DNA of 64,000 nucleotides from Bin16 sp965206315 (GCA_965206315.1 OZ242210.1:1550001-1614000); one strand, 5' to 3'; positions 40,958 through 49,671 are shown, counted from the first letter of the stretch. Numbers and translations: made by a program. The notes: generated from the sequence alone by a model not told the origin.

Positions 40958-42796
40958 ATGACGGAAACAGCCCAGTCCCATCTCCGCAATATCGCCATCG
41001 TCGCGCACGTCGACCACGGCAAGACCAGCCTCGTCGACGCGATGCTGCGCTACAGCCGCGTCTTCCGCCCGGACCAGCAAGTGGACGACCTGATCATGGA
41101 CTCTGACCCGCAGGAGCGGGAGCGCGGCATCACCATCCTTGCCAAGAACACCGGCATCCGCTACGGCGACGTCACCATCAACATCATCGACACGCCGGGC
41201 CACGCCGACTTCAGCGGCGAGGTCGAGCGCGTCGTGAACATGGCCGACGGCTGCCTGCTCGTCGTCGACGCGGTCGAGGGGCCGATGCCGCAGACGCGCT
41301 ACGTGCTGCGCGTCGCGCTCCAGCAGGGGCTCCGCCCCATCCTCGTCATCAATAAGATCGACCGCCCGACGGCGGACGCTCCTGCTGCGCTGTCCGCGGC
41401 GCAGGACCTCTTTCTGGAGCTGGCGACCGATCCGGACCAGCTCGACTTCCCGGTGCTGTACACGTCCGCGCGCAACCGGTACGCGCTCGCGGAGGAGACC
41501 GATACGCCGAAGGACATGGGGCCGCTGTTCGACGCCATCGTCGAGCGCGTGCCGCCTCCCGTCGCCGACCCGGACGCGCCGCTGCAGATGCTCGTGGCGG
41601 CGCTCGACTACGATAACCACCTCGGTCAGATCGCGGTCGGGCGCGTGTCGCGGGGGCGCATCGCGAAGGACGAGCAGGTCGTGCTGCTCGGCCAGGGCGG
41701 CACCGCGGCCCCGTACCGGGTGGAGCGCCTGTTCACGTTCCGCGACCTCGCACGGCATGCAATCGACTCGGCGTCCGCCGGTGAGATCGTGGCGCTCTCC
41801 GGCCCGCGCGGCGTCCGCATCGGCGACACGGTCGCGTCGCCAGCATCGCCGGAGCCGCTGCCGCGCATGAAGGTGGAAGACCCCACCGTGAGGATGACGT
41901 TCAGTGTTAACACCTCGCCGTTCTCGGGCAGGGAGGGCCAGTACGCGACCTCCCGCATGCTCTGGGAGCGGCTCCAGCGCGAGCTGCAGACGAACGTAGC
42001 GCTGCGCGTGGAGCGCACCGACAGCGCGGACGAGTTCCTCGTGAGCGGACGCGGCGAACTCCACCTGTCCGTCCTCATCGAGAAGATGCGGCGGGAGGGT
42101 ATCGAGTTCCAGGTATCGCGTCCCGAGGCCGTCACCCGCGTCATCGACGGCAGGCTGCACGAGCCGTACGAGCTGCTCTTCCTGGAGACGCGCGACGACT
42201 ACATCGGCCCCGTCACGGAGGAGTTGTCGTCGCGCCTCGCGCAGATGATGGACATGCAGAGCGACGGCTCCGGCAACGTGCGCCTGCAGTTCCGGCTGCC
42301 GACGCGGGGCCTCATCGGCTTCCAGAGCTTCTTCATGCGGGCGACGCGGGGCAACGGTCAGATGAGCACGGAGTTCACGGGCATGGAGCCGGTGGGTGGC
42401 GAGGTGAAGCCTGCGCGCGCCGGTGCGGTCGTCTCAGCCGAGAGCGGCGTCGCCGTCACCTACGGTCTGCAGAACGCCCAGGAGCGCGGCGAGACGTTCG
42501 TCGAACCCCAGACGCCGGTCTATCAGGGCATGATCGTTGGGCGGCACAACCGCGAGCGCGACATGGACCTGAACGTCTGCAAGGAGCGCAAGATGACCAA
42601 CATGCGCTCCGCGACACAGGAGATCGTCGAGCGGCTCGCGCCCGCCGTGCGGTTCAGCTTGGAAGAGGCGTTGGGCTTCATCAACGACGACGAGCTCGTG
42701 GAAGTGACGCCGAAGAGCATCCGGATGCGGAAGCGCATCCTGAACCCGGACGAGCGGTACCGGGTCAATCGCGCTCGCGCCAAGGCGGCGCGCTAG
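40958..42796 (+). CDS. typA: TypA/BipA ribosome-associated GTPase
   Basis: 612 residues, the usual TypA size. G1 AHVDHGKTS (16-24), switch region ERGITILAKN, G3 DTPGHADFSGEVER, G4 NKIDRPTAD, and an EF-G-like C-terminal part with RGLIGFQSFFMRATRG. TypA is a translational GTPase that helps 50S assembly and stress or cold adaptation. ATG 40958 gives the family start; ATG 40937 in frame would add seven residues. The ribosome site is weak (GGAC). Its stop shares CTAG with the convergent cupin gene. Confidence 0.95.
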   Translation: MTETAQSHLRNIAIVAHVDHGKTSLVDAMLRYSRVFRPDQQVDDLIMDSDPQERERGITILAKNTGIRYGDVTINIIDTPGHADFSGEVERVVNMADGCLLVVDAVEGPMPQTRYVLRVALQQGLRPILVINKIDRPTADAPAALSAAQDLFLELATDPDQLDFPVLYTSARNRYALAEETDTPKDMGPLFDAIVERVPPPVADPDAPLQMLVAALDYDNHLGQIAVGRVSRGRIAKDEQVVLLGQGGTAAPYRVERLFTFRDLARHAIDSASAGEIVALSGPRGVRIGDTVASPASPEPLPRMKVEDPTVRMTFSVNTSPFSGREGQYATSRMLWERLQRELQTNVALRVERTDSADEFLVSGRGELHLSVLIEKMRREGIEFQVSRPEAVTRVIDGRLHEPYELLFLETRDDYIGPVTEELSSRLAQMMDMQSDGSGNVRLQFRLPTRGLIGFQSFFMRATRGNGQMSTEFTGMEPVGGEVKPARAGAVVSAESGVAVTYGLQNAQERGETFVEPQTPVYQGMIVGRHNRERDMDLNVCKERKMTNMRSATQEIVERLAPAVRFSLEEALGFINDDELVEVTPKSIRMRKRILNPDERYRVNRARAKAAR

Positions 42797-43230
42797 CGGC
42801 TGACGTAGACGCTGCCGGCGTGGCGTCCGTCCTGCTGGCGCTCACGAAGCGCCTCGTAGTTGACGCGCTGGTTCTTGATGGCCGGGTCCGTCGCGGCGTT
42901 CCGCATGATCTCCAGCGGCTCGTCGCTCACCGACTCGAACCAGTAGGGCGTGCCCTTGGGGATGAAGAGCGCGTCCTTGGGGCCGAGCTCGACAGACTCG
43001 CCGTCCTTGCCGTAGAACTTCGCGCGGCCAGCGAGCACGAACCAGACGGCATCCTGCCCTGAGTGGGCGTGCAGGTTCGTCTCGCCGCCTTCCCTGCTGA
43101 CGACCTGGACGTTCACGCTGAGCAGGCCGCTGTTGGCCAGCATCGAGCTCCGCTTGGGCGACCCGGCCAGGTCGGGCGTCTCGTACCTGATCGCTTCCAT
43201 CCCGCCGACGCGCTCCCGCTCCATGGACAT
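42793..43230 (-). CDS. Cupin-domain protein
   Basis: A 145-residue single cupin: GGETNLHAHSGQDAVWFVLA is motif 1 (two His, one Glu position replaced by Asp/Gln) and LGPKDALFIPKGTPYWFESV is motif 2. It may bind a metal and act as an isomerase, dioxygenase or small sensor; the substrate is unknown. ATG 43230 follows GAGGAGGTGGCGC. Its stop overlaps typA by four bases. It is divergent from the racemase-like gene, and the two promoters share about 95 bases. Confidence 0.8.
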   Translation of the reverse strand: MSMERERVGGMEAIRYETPDLAGSPKRSSMLANSGLLSVNVQVVSREGGETNLHAHSGQDAVWFVLAGRAKFYGKDGESVELGPKDALFIPKGTPYWFESVSDEPLEIMRNAATDPAIKNQRVNYEALRERQQDGRHAGSVYVSR

Positions 43231-43325
43231 GCGCCACCTCCTCACTCGTGCGTTCGCTGCGCCTACCATACGCCTTCCCGCGCCGCGTGTCGTATAGTGC
43301 GAACACCAACGGAGGAGGCGCGTCC

Positions 43326-44042
43326 ATGAGCGACGGCAACCTGAAGATCGGCTTCCTGAGACCCGGCGCGGGAAGCATCCATTACGACGAGTTCGCCGCG
43401 ATGGTGCCCGAGGGCATCGACCTGGAGATGGTGGAGCTCGGCGTCCTGCGCACCGCGCTTACCGACTTTGCCGCACGCGCCGACGCCATCATCGATCGGG
43501 CCACCACGATGACGCGCGAGCACGGCTGGCAGGGGGTCATCGTCCCCGGCGCTCCGGTCGAGGTGCAGAACCCCGGCCTGCGGGCACGGCTCGCCGAGGC
43601 GCTCGACGTGCCGTTCACGACGGCGCTCGGCGCGGGCGAGACCGCGCTCCGCGCCTTCGGCGCGAGCCGTATCCTGTTGCTGACGCCGTTCGACTCCTAC
43701 ATGAACTCGCTCGTCGTGCCGCACCTGACCGCCGCGGGTTTCGACGTGCAGCTCGCCGACCTCGGCTTCAACAGCGAGCAGGAGGCGATACACCTCGACG
43801 GGAGCGTCGTGTTCGACATGGCGCGCGGCGCGGTGGAGAAGGCGGATGGCGTGCAGGCGCTCTACTTCCAGGGCGCGGTGCTCAACCCGCTGCCGGTCAT
43901 CGACGAGATGGAGGCTGAGTTCGGTCTGCCAGTGGTCGCGAGCAACCCCGCGATGCTCTGGGCGGTCGCCTCGCAGCTGGGCGGCACGTTCAGCATCGAG
44001 GGCAAGGGACGGCTCGTGCGGGAGTGGCCCCCACTCCCGTAG
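43326..44042 (+). CDS. Asp/Glu racemase superfamily protein (maleate isomerase/arylmalonate decarboxylase-like) without cysteines
   Basis: 238 residues: LKIGFLRPGAGSIHYDEF, TREHGWQGVIVPGAPVEVQN, ALGAGETALRAFGASRILLL and GVQALYFQGAVLNPLPVIDE have the layout of the maleate cis-trans isomerase/AMDase family. The two catalytic Cys positions are Pro/Ala-rich here (PGAP and YFQGAV), and the whole protein has no Cys at all. It therefore cannot use the usual two-cysteine chemistry. A TATAGT -10 box is at 43293-43298 and GGAGGAGG precedes ATG 43326. It is followed 24 bases later by an LLM flavoenzyme gene. Confidence 0.75.
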   Translation: MSDGNLKIGFLRPGAGSIHYDEFAAMVPEGIDLEMVELGVLRTALTDFAARADAIIDRATTMTREHGWQGVIVPGAPVEVQNPGLRARLAEALDVPFTTALGAGETALRAFGASRILLLTPFDSYMNSLVVPHLTAAGFDVQLADLGFNSEQEAIHLDGSVVFDMARGAVEKADGVQALYFQGAVLNPLPVIDEMEAEFGLPVVASNPAMLWAVASQLGGTFSIEGKGRLVREWPPLP

Positions 44043-44065
44043 GGCGGCCCAGGAGTGAACCTACG

Positions 44066-44881
44066 ATGAGACTCGGCATAGCGCTACCCATCGACTTCGG
44101 CGGTGAACCCGGCGGCGACGTGCTCACGGAAGGCGCGCGGGCGGCGGAGGCGAACGGCTTCGACAGCGTCTGGTTCTTCGACTCGATCGGGCGCGGGCGG
44201 ATGGCGCTCGACCCACTCATGGGCGCGGCGGTGGCGGCAGCGACGACCGAGCGCATCGAGGTCGGCCTCGGCATCCTGCAGGTGCCGCTGCGCCACCCGG
44301 TCGAGCTTGCGAACCGCGTCCTCACCGCGCAGGTGGTATGCGGTCCGCGACTGCTGCTGGGCGTCGGGTCCGGCTCGACGCGCGGCGACTTCGAGGCGGT
44401 CGGCAAGCGGTTCGAAGACCGGATGACGCTGCTGCGGGACGGGCTCGCAACGATGAAACGGCTCTGGAACGGCGAGACCGTGGATGGCGTGAACCTCGCG
44501 CCGTCGAGCGCGGTGCTCGGGGGCCCGTCCATCCTCATCGGCAGCTGGGCAGGGCCTCGGTGGATCGCCTCAGCGGCGAACGACTACGACGGCTGGATCG
44601 CGTCGGCGTTCTTCTCGGGGTACAACACGCTCAAGGAGGGGCTCGACCGCTACCGCGCCGCTGGGGGAAAGCGCGCCATCGTGACCAACATCTCCCTTGA
44701 TCTGAACGCGCCGACGGAGTTCCTGCGCGATACGGAGAACGCCTATCACCTGCGGTGTGCGCCGCCCGATGCAGCGGTGCGGCTGCAGCGCCTTGCGGAC
44801 GCCGGGTTCGACGACGCGGTCGTCGTGTACCGTGGCGCTGCCCCACCGGACCTCTCGGCGATACGCGCCCTGCTGCCGTAG
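44066..44881 (+). CDS. LLM-class (luciferase-like) flavin-dependent oxidoreductase
   Basis: 271 residues, shorter than the usual 330-350. It starts MRLGIALPIDFGGEPGGDVL, then ANGFDSVWFFDSIGRGRMAL, EVGLGILQVPLRHPVELANR and RLLLGVGSGSTRGDFEAVGK, the standard blocks of bacterial luciferase-like and F420-dependent enzymes. It would bind reduced FMN or F420 and act on a small organic substrate. SAR202-like genomes carry many such genes. CCAGGAGTG lies before ATG 44066. It is probably co-transcribed with the racemase-like gene upstream. Confidence 0.85.
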   Translation: MRLGIALPIDFGGEPGGDVLTEGARAAEANGFDSVWFFDSIGRGRMALDPLMGAAVAAATTERIEVGLGILQVPLRHPVELANRVLTAQVVCGPRLLLGVGSGSTRGDFEAVGKRFEDRMTLLRDGLATMKRLWNGETVDGVNLAPSSAVLGGPSILIGSWAGPRWIASAANDYDGWIASAFFSGYNTLKEGLDRYRAAGGKRAIVTNISLDLNAPTEFLRDTENAYHLRCAPPDAAVRLQRLADAGFDDAVVVYRGAAPPDLSAIRALLP

Positions 44882-44924
44882 CGATGGCGGAAGAGACGAC
44901 TCATGCGAGTCCAGCCGCTCCGGG

Positions 44925-44951
44925 CGAGGTTCCTGCCTCCGCAGGAACGAC
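44925..44951. repeat. Dispersed GTTCCTGC palindrome between LLM gene and prmC
   Basis: CGAGGTTCCTGCCTCCGCAG then GAACGAC is a copy of the palindrome at 21511, 22202 and 52038. An ATG at 44884 could read through it in frame with prmC, but the GTG start at 44989 is better, leaving the repeat intergenic. Confidence 0.7.
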
Positions 44952-44988
44952 GTGGCAAGGCGCAGGAGCGACGGGAGGGCACGCAACC

Positions 44989-45840
44989 GTGCCAACGCTC
45001 GCGCACCTCGTGCAGAAGACGGCGCGGCGATTGGAAGCAGCCGGCATCGGCGACGCGCGGCTGGAAGCCGACCTTATCTGGACGACGACGCTCGGCATCG
45101 ACCGCGCCGCGTTGTACGCCGCGTTCCGCGATACGCCGACCGATGAGGAGCAGGGCAGGGCTGATGCGCTCTGCGCGAGGCGGCTCAACCGGGAGCCCGT
45201 CGCCTACCTGATGGGCACGCGCGAGTTCTACGGGCTCCCCATCGCCGTCGGGCCCGGCGTGCTTATCCCGCGCCCCGAGACTGAGACGGTCGTCGAGGAG
45301 ACGCTGCGGCTCGTGGAGGGCGAGGCGCCGCCGGTGGTGGCGGACGTGGGGTGTGGCAGCGGGGCGATCGCCGTCGCGCTGGCGGTCGCGCGTCCGGACG
45401 CGGTCGTCTACGCGCTCGACGTTGCTCCGCGCGCGCTAGAGCTCACAAGGCACAATGCGGCGAAACACGGCGTGAGCGAGCGGGTGCACGTGCTGGAGAG
45501 CGACCTGCTCGCAGCGTTGCCGCGCCCCGTGCACGTCATCGCGGCGAACCTGCCGTACGTGATGTCGGGCGAGATACCGCTGCTCGAGCCGGAGGTGTCG
45601 CGCTACGAACCGCGCGAGGCGCTGGACGGCGGCGCGGACGGGCTCGTGCTCATACGGCGCCTGCTCGCCGAGGCGGATGGGCGCCTGCTGCCCGGAGGAG
45701 CGCTGGTGATGGAGATGGACCCGCGCCAGACCGCAGCTGCAGGCGATGTAGCTGCGGGCTGCTTCCCCGGCGCTCGCATCCGCACTGTGTGCGACCTCGC
45801 GGGGCGGGATCGGGTGCTCGTCGTCCAGACCGCGCAGTGA
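44989..45840 (+). CDS. prmC: PrmC, peptide chain release factor N5-glutamine methyltransferase
   Basis: 283 residues with an N-terminal helical domain (LVQKTARRLEAAGIGDARLE), REPVAYLMGTREFYGLPIAV, GVLIPRPETETVV, SAM motif VADVGCGSGAIAVALA and substrate motif NLPY (187-190) where many PrmC have NPPY. It methylates the GGQ Gln of RF1/RF2. GTG 44989 was chosen because GGGAGGG lies just upstream and it gives normal length. The alternative ATG 44884 would add 35 residues coded by repeat sequence. A nitrile hydratase operon follows. Confidence 0.9.
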   Translation: MPTLAHLVQKTARRLEAAGIGDARLEADLIWTTTLGIDRAALYAAFRDTPTDEEQGRADALCARRLNREPVAYLMGTREFYGLPIAVGPGVLIPRPETETVVEETLRLVEGEAPPVVADVGCGSGAIAVALAVARPDAVVYALDVAPRALELTRHNAAKHGVSERVHVLESDLLAALPRPVHVIAANLPYVMSGEIPLLEPEVSRYEPREALDGGADGLVLIRRLLAEADGRLLPGGALVMEMDPRQTAAAGDVAAGCFPGARIRTVCDLAGRDRVLVVQTAQ

Positions 45841-45902
45841 CGTTGACCAGCGGCTCGATGCTTGGCACACTCTGGGCGAGGAATACCGAGGGAGAGAGGA
45901 CT

Positions 45903-46535
45903 ATGAGCCACCACGACCACCACGATCATGACCACACGGAGCCGCCGTCGGACATCGAGCTGCGCGTGAAGGCGCTCGAATCGCTGCTGGTGGAGAAGGG
46001 GCTCGTCGACCCGGAGGCGCTCGACGCGCTCATCGACCTGTACGAGGACAAGATCGGACCATCGAACGGCAAGCACGTCGTGGCGCACGCGTGGGCTGAC
46101 GAGGAGTTCAGGCAGTGGCTGCTCGACGACCCGAACGCCGCTATCGCCTCGATGGGCTACGTGGGCTCGCAGGGCGAGCAGGTGCGCGTCGTGGAGAACA
46201 CGGACGACGTGCATAACCTCGTCGTCTGCACGCTCTGCTCCTGCTACCCGTGGCCGCTCCTTGGGCTCCCGCCCGTCTGGTACAAGTCCGCGCCCTACCG
46301 CGCGCAGGCCGTTGCCGACCCGCGCGGCGTGATGCGGCAGTTCGGCTCGGAGATACCGGAGGAGAAAGAGGTGCGGGTATGGGACTCGACCTCCGAGATG
46401 CGCTACCTCGTGCTGCCGCAACGCCCCGAAGGCACCGAGGACTGGACCGAGGAACAGCTGATGGAACTGGTTACGCGCAACTCCATGGTCGGCGTGGAAG
46501 AGGCGCGGCTTCCGGCAACGGTGGGCGCGGCATGA
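45903..46535 (+). CDS. nthA: Nitrile hydratase alpha subunit, cobalt type
   Basis: 210 residues with the metal-binding claw VVCTLCSCYPWPLLGLPP (Cys109, Cys112, Cys114). Thr between the first Cys and Leu is the signature of Co(III) enzymes (Fe types have Ser). Cys112 and Cys114 become sulfinate/sulfenate in the active enzyme. It hydrates nitriles to amides. An N-terminal His/Asp-rich segment (SHHDHHDHDH) may bind cobalt. ATG 45903 follows AGGGAGAGAG. nthB overlaps by four bases (ATGA), and an accessory gene follows that. Confidence 0.95.
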   Translation: MSHHDHHDHDHTEPPSDIELRVKALESLLVEKGLVDPEALDALIDLYEDKIGPSNGKHVVAHAWADEEFRQWLLDDPNAAIASMGYVGSQGEQVRVVENTDDVHNLVVCTLCSCYPWPLLGLPPVWYKSAPYRAQAVADPRGVMRQFGSEIPEEKEVRVWDSTSEMRYLVLPQRPEGTEDWTEEQLMELVTRNSMVGVEEARLPATVGAA

Positions 46536-47203
46536 ACGGCGTCCACGATCTCGGCGGTATGCAGGGGTTCGGGCCGGTACAGCCCGAGCCGGAGTCCGAG
46601 GAGCCGGTCTTCCACGCGGAGTGGGAGAGCCGGGTATACGGCATGACCCGGCTCCTGGGGCGTCTCGGTCTGTGGAACCTGGACAAGTCGCGCTACAACA
46701 GGGAGCAGTTGCCTCCCGCCGACTACCTCTCCTTCTCGTACTACGAGAGCTGGTTCGCAGGGCTGCGGAAGCAGTTGGTGGCGGCCGGCCTCATCTCGGA
46801 GGAGGAGTTGCAGACGGGCAGGGCGTCTGCTCCTGTTCCGGGTGACATCATGGAACGGGTCGTGAACGCCGAGCAGGTGCGTGCGGTGCCCATCATGACG
46901 ACGAGCTACGTCCGCCCGGAGCCCGCCCCGCCCCGGTTCGCGCCGGGTGACCGCGTTCGCGCGCTCAACCGACACCCGCGCGGCCACACCCGCGAACCGC
47001 GCTACGTGCGCGGCCACGTCGGGACCGTGCGCGAGCACTACGGCTCGCAGGTGTTCCCGGACCTGAGCGCGGAGGGCGTGGACGAGGGACGCCACCTCTA
47101 CAGCGTGCGCTTCGACGCGAGCGAACTCTGGGGCGAGTCGGCCGACCCCAACAGCGTCGTGTGCGTCGACCTGTGGGAGGACTACCTGGAGCCGGCGCCA
47201 TGA
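46532..47203 (+). CDS. nthB: Nitrile hydratase beta subunit
   Basis: 223 residues starting MNGVHDLGGMQGFGPVQPEP, the almost invariant start of NHase beta. YYESWFAGLRKQLVAAGLIS and the C-terminal SH3-like barrel (FAPGDRVRALNRHPRGHTRE, PRYVRGHVGTV) complete the family pattern. It forms the alpha-beta heterodimer with the product of the gene just upstream, supplying part of the active-site entrance. Start and stop overlap on both sides (ATGA at 46532 and at 47200), so the three genes are translated as a coupled set. Confidence 0.95.
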   Translation: MNGVHDLGGMQGFGPVQPEPESEEPVFHAEWESRVYGMTRLLGRLGLWNLDKSRYNREQLPPADYLSFSYYESWFAGLRKQLVAAGLISEEELQTGRASAPVPGDIMERVVNAEQVRAVPIMTTSYVRPEPAPPRFAPGDRVRALNRHPRGHTREPRYVRGHVGTVREHYGSQVFPDLSAEGVDEGRHLYSVRFDASELWGESADPNSVVCVDLWEDYLEPAP

Positions 47204-47568
47204 CGGAGTTGCCCGGAGGCACGAGCAGCCTGGGGAGCATCCCGCTCGGCGACGACGGCAGGCCGGTGTTCGCCGAGCCGTGGGAGGCGTCGGCGTTCGC
47301 TCTCGCGGTGCGCCTCTCCGGCGAGGGCCACTTCACGTGGGACGAGTGGGCTGCGACGCTGAGCGAGGAGATACGCGCCGCGCAGAAGCAGGGCGACCCT
47401 GACCTGGGTGACACGTACTACCGGCACTGGTTGCGCGCGCTCGAGCGCCTCTGCAGGGAGCGGGGACTCGTGTCCGAGCCTGAGGCGTCGGACCGCAAGG
47501 AGGCCTGGCGCAGGGCGTATCTCAACACACCGCACGGCAAGCCGGTCAACCTCGCTGCGGGCGGCTGA
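47200..47568 (+). CDS. Nitrile hydratase accessory (activator) protein
   Basis: 122 residues related to the N-terminal half of the beta subunit: GRPVFAEPWEASAFALAVRL, GHFTWDEWAATLSEEIRAAQ and YYRHWLRALERLCRERGLVS. This class (P14K/NhlE-like) helps insert cobalt and mature the alpha subunit by subunit exchange. It lacks the SH3-like C-terminal half of the beta subunit. Its ATG overlaps the nthB stop. A GC-rich hairpin at 47600-47647 follows and probably ends the operon. Confidence 0.88.
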   Translation: MTELPGGTSSLGSIPLGDDGRPVFAEPWEASAFALAVRLSGEGHFTWDEWAATLSEEIRAAQKQGDPDLGDTYYRHWLRALERLCRERGLVSEPEASDRKEAWRRAYLNTPHGKPVNLAAGG

Positions 47569-47599
47569 GCAGGCCGGTTTCCCGGATACGAGATGGGTC

Positions 47600-47647
47600 G
47601 TCTGTGAGAGAGGGCCGGGTGCCGCGTCCGACACCCCTCCCACAGAC
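47600..47647 (+). terminator. Hairpin after the nitrile hydratase operon
   Basis: GTCTGTG (47600-47606) pairs with CACAGAC (47641-47647) with an inner GGGTG (47617-47621)/CACCC (47632-47636) stem. No T-run follows. The remaining gap up to 47806 has two copies of a GCGGCTGT block followed by TTACGG or AACGG (near 47716 and 47739), possibly an operator of the next gene. Confidence 0.4.
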
Positions 47648-47794
47648 GCCGCTGCGGCACTGCCCCCATCACTTGGCGGCACACGGAGGCTATATCCATT
47701 TACGGAGAGGTCTGTTGCGGCTGTGTTACGGACGCGTTACGCGGCTGTAACGGTTCGCAGTCCGCTGTGGGCGATGGCGCAGACCGAGAGTACG

Positions 47795-47800
47795 TATACT
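47795..47800 (+). promoter_or_regulatory. -10 element of a likely leaderless exporter transcript
   Basis: TATACT lies six bases before ATG 47807, with no ribosome site between. This is the same spacing as TAGTAT before the EVE gene at 3525. Confidence 0.5.
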
Positions 47801-47806
47801 GAACCG

Positions 47807-49609
47807 ATGCGTCACGGTAGAGTCGCGCCCATCAAGTCGGAGACCGCCCTTGGCAAGGGAAACCTCTGGCGTATCTTCGGTTTCCTCGCACCGTACTGGT
47901 TCCGGCTCGTTCTCATCCTATTCACCGTTGCTGCTGCGGCCTTCATCGGACTCGTGCCGCCGCTGCTCGTGCGGGGCATCATCGACTCGGCGATCGAGGG
48001 AGCGGACAGGCCGCTGCTGCTGTGGCTCTCCGTAGGCCTGTTTTCGGCTGCGGTGGCGCTGGGGCTGGTCGGCGTACTCCGCAGCTACCTGAACACCGTC
48101 GTCAGCCAGCGGATCATGTACGACCTGAAGCTGCGCATGTTCACGCGGCTGCAGTCGCTCTCGCTCCGCTTCTACACCGAGGCCCGGACAGGCGAGCTGA
48201 TGTCCCGGCTGACGAGCGACATCGCCGGCATCGACACCATCATCTCGGGCTCGCTCGTGACCATCTCACAGAACGTACTGATCCTGACGACGACCCTCGT
48301 GACGATGCTCGCGCTCGACTGGCGCCTGACCATCGTTTCGCTGATGGTGCTGCCCTGGCTCATCATCCCGACGTTGACGGTCGGGAAGCTGCGCCGGCGC
48401 CTGCGCACAGAGCGGCAGCAGCGGAGCGCGTCGGTCAACTCGCTGATGGCGGAGAGCCTCGGCATCAGCGGACTCATGCTCATCAAGACGTTCACCCGCG
48501 AACGCGAGGTGCTGGCGCGGTTCCAGCGTGAGAACTGGGACCTGATGAACCTGCAGGTGCGCGAGGCGCTGGTGGGGCGCTGGTACTTCATGCTTCTGTT
48601 CATCGTGACGACCGGCGGCCCGGCGGTCATCTACTGGTTCGGCGGCGGCCAGGTCATCTCCGGCTCTCTCACTATCGGCACGATCGTGGCGTTCGTCGCG
48701 CTGCTCAGCCGCCTCTACACGCCCGCAACCGATCTGATGTCGCTGCACGTGGACGTGGTCACGTCCGCCGCCTACTTCGAGCGCATCTTCGAGTACCTGG
48801 ACCTGGAGCCCGACATCACGGACGCACCGGACGCAGTGGATATCGGGAGCGCAGCGGGCACCCTGGCGTTCGAGGGCATCGTCATGGAGTACACGCCCGG
48901 CAGGAGGGCGCTGGACGGACTCGACTTCTCGGTAGAGCCGGGCCAGATGGCCGCACTGGTGGGGCCGAGCGGGGCGGGGAAGACGACTATCACCTATCTC
49001 ATCCCGCGCCTGTACGACCCGACCCAGGGACGGGTGCTGCTGGATGGCAGCGACATCAAGGGGCTGACACTCGAGTCGCTGCGGGAGCAGATCGGGTACG
49101 TCTCGCAAGAGACGTTCCTCTTCCACGACACGGTGGGCGTCAACCTGCGCATCGCCCGTCCCGATGCCACCTACGACGAGATGGTGGAGGCCTGCCGGGC
49201 GGCGTCCGTACTGGACGTGGTGGAGAGCCTGCCCGAGGGGTTCGACACCGTGGTCGGGGAGCGGGGCTACCGGCTCTCCGGCGGCGAGAAGCAGCGGCTG
49301 GCCATCGCGCGGATGCTGCTCAAGGACCCGCGCATACTGATACTCGACGAGGCCACGTCGAGTCTCGATTCGTACTCGGAGCGGGCGGTGCAGATGGCCC
49401 TGGCGACGCTCACCGAAGGGCGTACGACCATCGTCATCGCGCACCGGCTGTCGACGGTGCTGGCGGCGGACGTCATCCTGTACATCGACGAAGGGAAGGT
49501 GGTCGAGCGCGGGACGCACGCAGAGCTGATGGCGCTGGACCGGCGCTACGCCGGGCTCTGCCGCGAGCAGTTCGCAACGACGCTGTCGGGGACCGGCTGG
49601 CTGGACTAG
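47807..49609 (+). CDS. ABC exporter half-transporter (MsbA/LmrA-like)
   Basis: 600 residues: six membrane segments (about 25-310), then an ATPase domain with Walker A GPSGAGKTT near 385, signature LSGGEKQRLAIARML near 489 and Walker B RILILDEATSSLD. The loop QSLSLRFYTEARTGELMSRL is the coupling helix typical of exporters. It should work as a homodimer moving lipids or drugs out of the cytoplasm. ATG 47807 is favoured by the TATACT box six bases upstream; ATG 47774 in frame would add 11 residues inside the promoter. A strong bidirectional terminator follows. Confidence 0.9.
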   Translation: MRHGRVAPIKSETALGKGNLWRIFGFLAPYWFRLVLILFTVAAAAFIGLVPPLLVRGIIDSAIEGADRPLLLWLSVGLFSAAVALGLVGVLRSYLNTVVSQRIMYDLKLRMFTRLQSLSLRFYTEARTGELMSRLTSDIAGIDTIISGSLVTISQNVLILTTTLVTMLALDWRLTIVSLMVLPWLIIPTLTVGKLRRRLRTERQQRSASVNSLMAESLGISGLMLIKTFTREREVLARFQRENWDLMNLQVREALVGRWYFMLLFIVTTGGPAVIYWFGGGQVISGSLTIGTIVAFVALLSRLYTPATDLMSLHVDVVTSAAYFERIFEYLDLEPDITDAPDAVDIGSAAGTLAFEGIVMEYTPGRRALDGLDFSVEPGQMAALVGPSGAGKTTITYLIPRLYDPTQGRVLLDGSDIKGLTLESLREQIGYVSQETFLFHDTVGVNLRIARPDATYDEMVEACRAASVLDVVESLPEGFDTVVGERGYRLSGGEKQRLAIARMLLKDPRILILDEATSSLDSYSERAVQMALATLTEGRTTIVIAHRLSTVLAADVILYIDEGKVVERGTHAELMALDRRYAGLCREQFATTLSGTGWLD

Positions 49610-49640
49610 CGCGCCCCCCTCATCCTTGCGAGAGCAATGA

Positions 49641-49671
49641 AAGAGGCCCCGGAGAACATCCGGGGCCTCTT
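49641..49671. terminator. Bidirectional terminator between convergent genes
   Basis: AAGAGGCCCCGGA (49641-49653) pairs perfectly with TCCGGGGCCTCTT (49659-49671) around a five-base loop, between the exporter and the convergent SBP gene. The symmetric A/T ends make it usable from both strands. Confidence 0.8.

Noticed and set aside
44884..45840. Longer PrmC starting at ATG 44884
   Set aside because: The extra 35 residues would be translated from a dispersed repeat; GTG 44989 has a proper ribosome site and gives the family length.
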